From CALJTV01 sp034433775 (lineage in GTDB: Bacteria; Chloroflexota; Dehalococcoidia; GIF9; UBA5629): DNA of 64,000 bases. The stretch is taken from contig DAOUAI010000032.1 in NCBI GenBank assembly GCA_034433775.1, positions 1-64,000 of the forward strand. Reading direction: 5' to 3'. Both the position numbers and the translations under genes were made by a program. The notes beneath the pieces are model-generated. The model ran no database searches. It saw only the letters and a program-made list of their open reading frames with translations, and was not told the DNA's origin. Positions 59,564 through 64,000 of this stretch are shown here, piece after piece (the first letter of the stretch is position 1; every line of letters starts with the position of its first letter).

Positions 59564-62500
59564 CTAGAGCGCAGGTAACATATCTCGATCGACAGGGACA
59601 GCTTCCTCCTCTGAAGACAAAGCCCGCGCCGGAATAAGCTTGCCTATAATTACATTCTCCTTGAGACCAAGCAGGCGGTCTGTCTTCCCCCAAATCGCCG
59701 CTTCCGTCAAAACTCTAGTAGTCTCCTGGAACGAAGCAGCAGATAGCCAGCTGTCAGTATTCAAAGAGGCACGAGTGATACCCAAAAGAACAGTCTGGGC
59801 TGTAGCTGGCTCACCACCTTCCGCCAGTACTTTAGCGTTTATGCTCTCATACTCAAATCGGTCAACCAGGTCACCAGGTAAAAGGTCAGTATCACCAGGA
59901 GACTCAATGCGTACACGCCTCAACATCTGGCGGATGATAATTTCAATGTGCTTATCATTGATATTGACACCCTGCGAGCGATAGACCTTTTGCACTTCCT
60001 CAGCCAAGTATTGCTGTACGGCATCCCTGCCCATTATGCGCAGAATATCTTGCGGGTCGATCACCCCATCTGTCAGTTGTTCCCCGGCTTTCACTCTATC
60101 TCCTGGCTTGACCCGGATGCGACTTCCAGAAGGAATTACATATTCACGTTCCTCAACTTCCTCATACCCGATAAAGATTTGCCTGTTGCGGACGGTCACA
60201 GTACCAGAAACCCTGGCTATAATAAGGGAGTCATCGGCAACTGCCAGACGCTGCTCAGCTATTTCCTCTGGAGACCGAGAGGCTATAGAAGCGAGTCTGG
60301 TTCCAGCCTCGACCCATTGCCCATCAGTCACCAGCAAGGTAGCTCCTGAGGGCAAAGAATACTCGTCCTGATAGTATTCAGAACTGACAACCTTGACCTT
60401 CCGCATATCCTGAGTCTCGATCACATCGTCCACAACACCATCGATCTCAGAAACAACAGCCACACCTTTCGGGACCCTAGCCTCAAACAACTCTTCGACT
60501 CTCGGCAAACCTGTAGTGATATCGGCACCGACCACGCCCCCTGTATGGAAAGTCCGCAAAGTTAGCTGTGTGCCGGGTTCACCGATACTTTGAGCAGCAA
60601 TGATACCCACAGCAGTGCCAATAGCTACCAACCCTCGTCTAGCTAGATCCCGCCCATAGCAATGCTGACAGATACCTCGCTTTGAACGACAACTCAAAGG
60701 TGACCTGACATAAACCTGCGTAATACCTGCATCGATAATTTGTTTCGCCTTATCCTCATTTATTTCTTCATTTCTGCGAACAATAACTTCACCGGTCACC
60801 GGATTAATAACATCAGCAGCCGCCAAACGTCCCAAGATTCGCTCACTCAAAGGTGGCAATAATCCCTTGTCAGGCTTGTCAAACAACCAGACACCTTCCT
60901 CGGTACCACAGTCCTTTTCCAGAATAATCAAATCTTGAGCCACATCTATAAGTCGGCGTGTAAGATAACCAGCATCAGAAGTTCTCAGCGCAGTATCAGC
61001 TAGACCCTTGCGGGCTCCATGAGTTGAAATAAAATACTCTATTACATCGAGCCCCTCACGAAAACTGGAGCGGATAGGAAAGTCTATTATCCTGCCAGAA
61101 GGGTCGGTCATAAGACCGCGCATCCCAGCCATCTGTCTAATCTGCGAGATGTTACCTTTAGCACCCGATGTTGCCATCATATAAAGTCCGCCATAACGAT
61201 CAAGCGATTGGGCGACAGTATCTGTAATCTTATCTGTGGTCTCCGACCACACCTGGATTGCACTACTATATCTCTCGTCTTCTGTAATCAATCCCCGATC
61301 GTATTGACTTTCAATAACAGCTATCTTTTCCTCGCCTTCTTCTAAAATCTTCGCTTTGTTCTTCGGCACCTCGATGTCCTTGGCAGCAATGGTTACTCCT
61401 GATTTGGTAGCAAACTCAAACCCTAAGCGTTTAAGGCTATCGAGCATTGTCACCGTAGGAGCGCTTCCTAATACACGATAACAATCCAATACCAAACGTT
61501 TAAGTGAGGCTTTGTCCATTACCTGATTACAGAAGCGGAACTCAGGTGGCAGCACTTCATTGAACAAAATCCGCCCTACACTGGTTTTCAGCCTTGCCCC
61601 TCCCGATTCAAGCCTCACCTCTATCTCGGCATGTAATTCTACGGCACCCGTCTCATAAGCCAGCTTAGCTTCATCAAAACTACCAAAGACCATCCCTTCC
61701 CCTCTAGCCCCCGGACGGGTGATAGTAAGATAATAACAGCCTAGTACCATATCTAGCGTAGGTGTCATCACAGGTTCACCACAGCTTGGTAGTAGCATAT
61801 TATGAATACTAAGTACGTGTTCCTTCGCTTCCCTAACTGCTGCCCGAGAGAGAGGCACATGAACTGCCATCTGATCGCCGTCGAAATCCGCATTAAAGGC
61901 AGCGCAAACTAACGGGTGGATCTGAATCGCACTGCCTTCGATAAGAACCGGCTCGAAAGCCTGAATGCTCAAGCGGTGCAAAGTGGGAGCCCTGTTAAGC
62001 AAAACCGGACGTTCTTTAACCACTTCAGCCAGAATATCCCATACCTCAGGTCTTGCTCTTTCTACCTGTCTGCGGGCGCTCTTAATGTTGTGAGCATAGC
62101 CCTGATCGATAAGGCGTCTCATTACAAAAGGCTTAAATAACTCCAGGGCCATATGTTTAGGTAAACCACACTGATGTAATTTTAATTCAGGTCCAACAAC
62201 AATAACTGAACGGCCACTGTAGTCCACCCGCTTGCCCAATAAGTTCTGACGGAAACGTCCCTGCTTCCCCCGAAGCATATCCGATAGAGACTTCAGCCTG
62301 TGAGTTCCGCTCACTGCAGCCGCTCGTCCCCTGCGCCCACTATCAACAAGCGCGTCAACAGCCTCTTGAAGCATTCTTTTCTCGTTACGAATGATTATCT
62401 CAGGGGCACCCAGGTCTATCAACCGCTTAAGACGATTATTACGATTAATCACCCGGCGGTAAAGGTCATTAAGATCGCTGGTAGCAAACCGCCCCCCATC

Positions 62501-63451
62501 AAGTTGCACTATGGGGCGAAGATCTGGGGGTAACACCGGGAGAACAGTCAATATCATCCACTCCGGCTTATTACCACTGCGCCAAAAAGCCTCTACCACC
62601 CGCAACCTCTTTATCGCCTTTTTGCGGCGCTGCCCAGAACTAGAACGAACCTCGTCCCAGAGTTCCTGCCGCAACTTCTCCAGATCCATATCCCTCAAAA
62701 TGTCAAGGATTGCCTCCGCCCCCATAGCAGCTTTAAAGAAATCGCCATAATCCCCCTTCAACTCCTGATATTGATTTTCAGTGAGGAGCATCAACGGCTG
62801 CAAGTTTTCAAGAATTGATATCCTTTCCTGTAACATGTCCTGAAGTTCCGCTTTCTCCTCTTCAAACTCACGCCGCAACTCGTTTATTTTCGTGATTGTC
62901 TCCAGATTTGAAGTAGGCTGTCCCTTAGCTTGCTCATGAGAAATGCGTTTCTCCAGTGCTGCTTCCCTTTTCGAAACCCGCTGTCTAAGGCTTTCTTTCA
63001 GTCTTTTAACTACTTCGTCACGAGCCTGAGTATCAACCGAGGTGACAATATACTGCGCAAAATACAGAACTCGCTCGAGATTACGAGGGGAAATATCCAA
63101 GAGCAATGCCAATCTGCTGGGTATCCCCTTGGCAAACCAGACATGAGCCACCGGTGCGGCTAGTTCAATATGCCCCATGCGTATTCTACGTACACGGGAG
63201 TGCTCTACTGTAACGCCACACCTATCACAAGTCACACCCCGATACCGTATCTTTTTATATTTTCCACAATAGCATTCGTAGTTCTTTGTCGGTCCAAAAA
63301 TTCTTTCGCAAAAAAGCCCATCCTTTTCCGGTTTTAGAGTGCGATAGTTTATCGTCTCTGGTTCAGTTACTTCACCATAAGACCAGCTTCGAATCTGCTC
63401 TGGCGAAGCCAGTGAGATTCGAACAGCATTGAAATCATTTACTTCTATCAT
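59564..63451 (-). CDS. rpoC: DNA-directed RNA polymerase subunit beta'
   Basis: Largest polymerase subunit, 1295 residues, without split or large lineage insertions. N-terminal zinc finger CYCGKYKKIRYRGVTCDRCG, quoted in part as GVTCDRCGVTVEH; the catalytic Mg loop NADFDGDQMAVHVPLS; bridge helix and trigger-loop region (GEPGTQLTLRTFHTGG); second zinc site with CRSKRGICQHCYG. The ATG at 63451 has GGGAGAGG upstream and lies 12 nt after rpoB, the usual arrangement. rplJL is 16 kb away in a separate operon. Confidence 0.98.
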   Translation of the reverse strand: MIEVNDFNAVRISLASPEQIRSWSYGEVTEPETINYRTLKPEKDGLFCERIFGPTKNYECYCGKYKKIRYRGVTCDRCGVTVEHSRVRRIRMGHIELAAPVAHVWFAKGIPSRLALLLDISPRNLERVLYFAQYIVTSVDTQARDEVVKRLKESLRQRVSKREAALEKRISHEQAKGQPTSNLETITKINELRREFEEEKAELQDMLQERISILENLQPLMLLTENQYQELKGDYGDFFKAAMGAEAILDILRDMDLEKLRQELWDEVRSSSGQRRKKAIKRLRVVEAFWRSGNKPEWMILTVLPVLPPDLRPIVQLDGGRFATSDLNDLYRRVINRNNRLKRLIDLGAPEIIIRNEKRMLQEAVDALVDSGRRGRAAAVSGTHRLKSLSDMLRGKQGRFRQNLLGKRVDYSGRSVIVVGPELKLHQCGLPKHMALELFKPFVMRRLIDQGYAHNIKSARRQVERARPEVWDILAEVVKERPVLLNRAPTLHRLSIQAFEPVLIEGSAIQIHPLVCAAFNADFDGDQMAVHVPLSRAAVREAKEHVLSIHNMLLPSCGEPVMTPTLDMVLGCYYLTITRPGARGEGMVFGSFDEAKLAYETGAVELHAEIEVRLESGGARLKTSVGRILFNEVLPPEFRFCNQVMDKASLKRLVLDCYRVLGSAPTVTMLDSLKRLGFEFATKSGVTIAAKDIEVPKNKAKILEEGEEKIAVIESQYDRGLITEDERYSSAIQVWSETTDKITDTVAQSLDRYGGLYMMATSGAKGNISQIRQMAGMRGLMTDPSGRIIDFPIRSSFREGLDVIEYFISTHGARKGLADTALRTSDAGYLTRRLIDVAQDLIILEKDCGTEEGVWLFDKPDKGLLPPLSERILGRLAAADVINPVTGEVIVRRNEEINEDKAKQIIDAGITQVYVRSPLSCRSKRGICQHCYGRDLARRGLVAIGTAVGIIAAQSIGEPGTQLTLRTFHTGGVVGADITTGLPRVEELFEARVPKGVAVVSEIDGVVDDVIETQDMRKVKVVSSEYYQDEYSLPSGATLLVTDGQWVEAGTRLASIASRSPEEIAEQRLAVADDSLIIARVSGTVTVRNRQIFIGYEEVEEREYVIPSGSRIRVKPGDRVKAGEQLTDGVIDPQDILRIMGRDAVQQYLAEEVQKVYRSQGVNINDKHIEIIIRQMLRRVRIESPGDTDLLPGDLVDRFEYESINAKVLAEGGEPATAQTVLLGITRASLNTDSWLSAASFQETTRVLTEAAIWGKTDRLLGLKENVIIGKLIPARALSSEEEAVPVDRDMLPAL

Positions 63452-63463
63452 CTTGCCTCTCCC

Positions 63464-64000
63464 TTAACTCGAAGTCTTAGTCTTATCCCCTATCCGCTTC
63501 CTCTCCTCAAGAAACCCCACCACCTCCTCCTCCTCATTGAGCAATTCCACAGCGAGACCTAAACTGCGCAATTCCATAAATAGAACTTTAAAAGACTCTG
63601 GAACTCCGGGCTGAAACACATCCTCACCTTTAACCAGAGCTTCATAAGCTTTTGCCCTGCCAGTCACATCGTCCGATTTGATAGTTAGCATCTCCTGAAG
63701 CGTATAGCTAGCACCATATGCTTCCAATGCCCATACCTCCATCTCGCCAAAACGCTGACCACCAAACTGTGCCTTCCCTCCAAGCGGCTGCTGAGTAATT
63801 AAAGAATAAGGACCTGTTGAACGAGCATGCACTTTGTCTTCTACCAGATGAATAAGCTTCATAATGTAAAGGACACCGACTGTTATCGGCTGGTCAAATG
63901 GCTCACCAGTCCGCCCATCGCGGAGATTCATCTTGCCGAATATGGGAGGCGACAGTCTATGTTCCATATAGACCTTGTCCACCATCTCCTCAACTTCCTG
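63464..64000 (-). CDS. rpoB: DNA-directed RNA polymerase subunit beta, C-terminal fragment
   Basis: The frame is open to the right edge of the window, so only the last 178 or so residues are seen. They include GEPFDQPITVGVLYIMKLIHLV (quoted in part as PITVGVLYIMKL), the switch-region HARSTGPYSLITQQPLGGKA and FGGQRFGEMEVWALEAYGA, then the C-terminal ELRSLGLAVELL, all characteristic of RpoB. The extreme C-terminus is a short basic tail. Cut by the window end, not truncated in the genome as far as can be seen. Confidence 0.97.
   Translation of the reverse strand, partial: QEVEEMVDKVYMEHRLSPPIFGKMNLRDGRTGEPFDQPITVGVLYIMKLIHLVEDKVHARSTGPYSLITQQPLGGKAQFGGQRFGEMEVWALEAYGASYTLQEMLTIKSDDVTGRAKAYEALVKGEDVFQPGVPESFKVLFMELRSLGLAVELLNEEEEVVGFLEERKRIGDKTKTSS

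Overview
The window reads as a chromosomal segment of an anaerobic bacterium of the Chloroflexota, most likely class Dehalococcoidia. Support for this is indirect: a division cluster (mraZ-rsmH-ftsA-ftsZ) with every peptidoglycan gene missing, a cobalamin-dependent class II ribonucleotide reductase, two cytoplasmic group 3 [NiFe] hydrogenases, an ADP-forming acyl-CoA synthetase subunit and a homocitrate-synthase-like enzyme that could be a Re-citrate synthase. No rRNA, CRISPR array, prophage or transposase gene is visible. The assignment is an inference from gene content, not from a phylogenetic marker search.

Layout. Positions 1-466 hold the end of a CARDB-type surface protein. 463-5103 (minus) is a housekeeping block moaB-trmD-rplS-priA-def. 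5264-9568 (plus) is the division operon, starting from a promoter flanked by two arrays of 10-bp MraZ-box-like repeats; its first gene is an unrecognised winged-helix-like protein, and a strong terminator follows ftsZ. 9584-14291 carries nrdR-nrdJ and a three-domain protein (GAF, PD-(D/E)XK-like, hypoxanthine phosphoribosyltransferase), then a compact structured locus that could be a minus-strand small RNA. 14341-20370 carries a Re-citrate/homocitrate synthase, a TrmO-type methyltransferase, tRNA-Gly, uvrC, an atypical Xer recombinase and pcm.

20382-35281 (minus) is a redox island. The upstream operon encodes NuoE (HydC), NuoF fused to a GltD-type flavoprotein, a NuoG/HydA-like iron-sulfur protein, and small and large [NiFe] subunits: in outline a [NiFe] version of the HydABC type. 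A second promoter follows for a GltD-ferredoxin fusion with MvhD, MvhG and MvhA homologues. A third unit holds an IscU-like scaffold, MobB and a lone HoxU-like iron-sulfur protein. Both hydrogenase modules carry a GltD-type flavoprotein, which suggests coupling of hydrogen, NAD(P)H and ferredoxin pools, possibly by electron bifurcation.

35446-43318 is a mixed region: tRNA-Lys, DUF72, metallo-beta-lactamase fold hydrolase, CinA-Nudix fusion, YifB/ComM ATPase, DUF169, a small membrane protein, an amidase and a TIGR04076 protein. 43537-48447 (minus) is the translation operon tRNA-Thr, tRNA-Tyr, tRNA-Thr, tuf, rpmG, secE, nusG, rplK, rplA, L10 leader, rplJ, rplL; tuf is broken by an apparent 2-nt deletion. 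48536-57584 carries a flavodoxin-like reductase, an acyl-CoA synthetase beta subunit, tRNA-Asp, a MITE-like repeat, tRNA-Ala, a GAF-GGDEF-HD-GYP protein, an ArsB/NhaD permease, a tandem Usp and a PadR-HAAS pair. 57658-64000 (minus) ends with a nuclease lipoprotein, ruvB, rpoC and the 3' end of rpoB, so rpoBC lies apart from rplKAJL.
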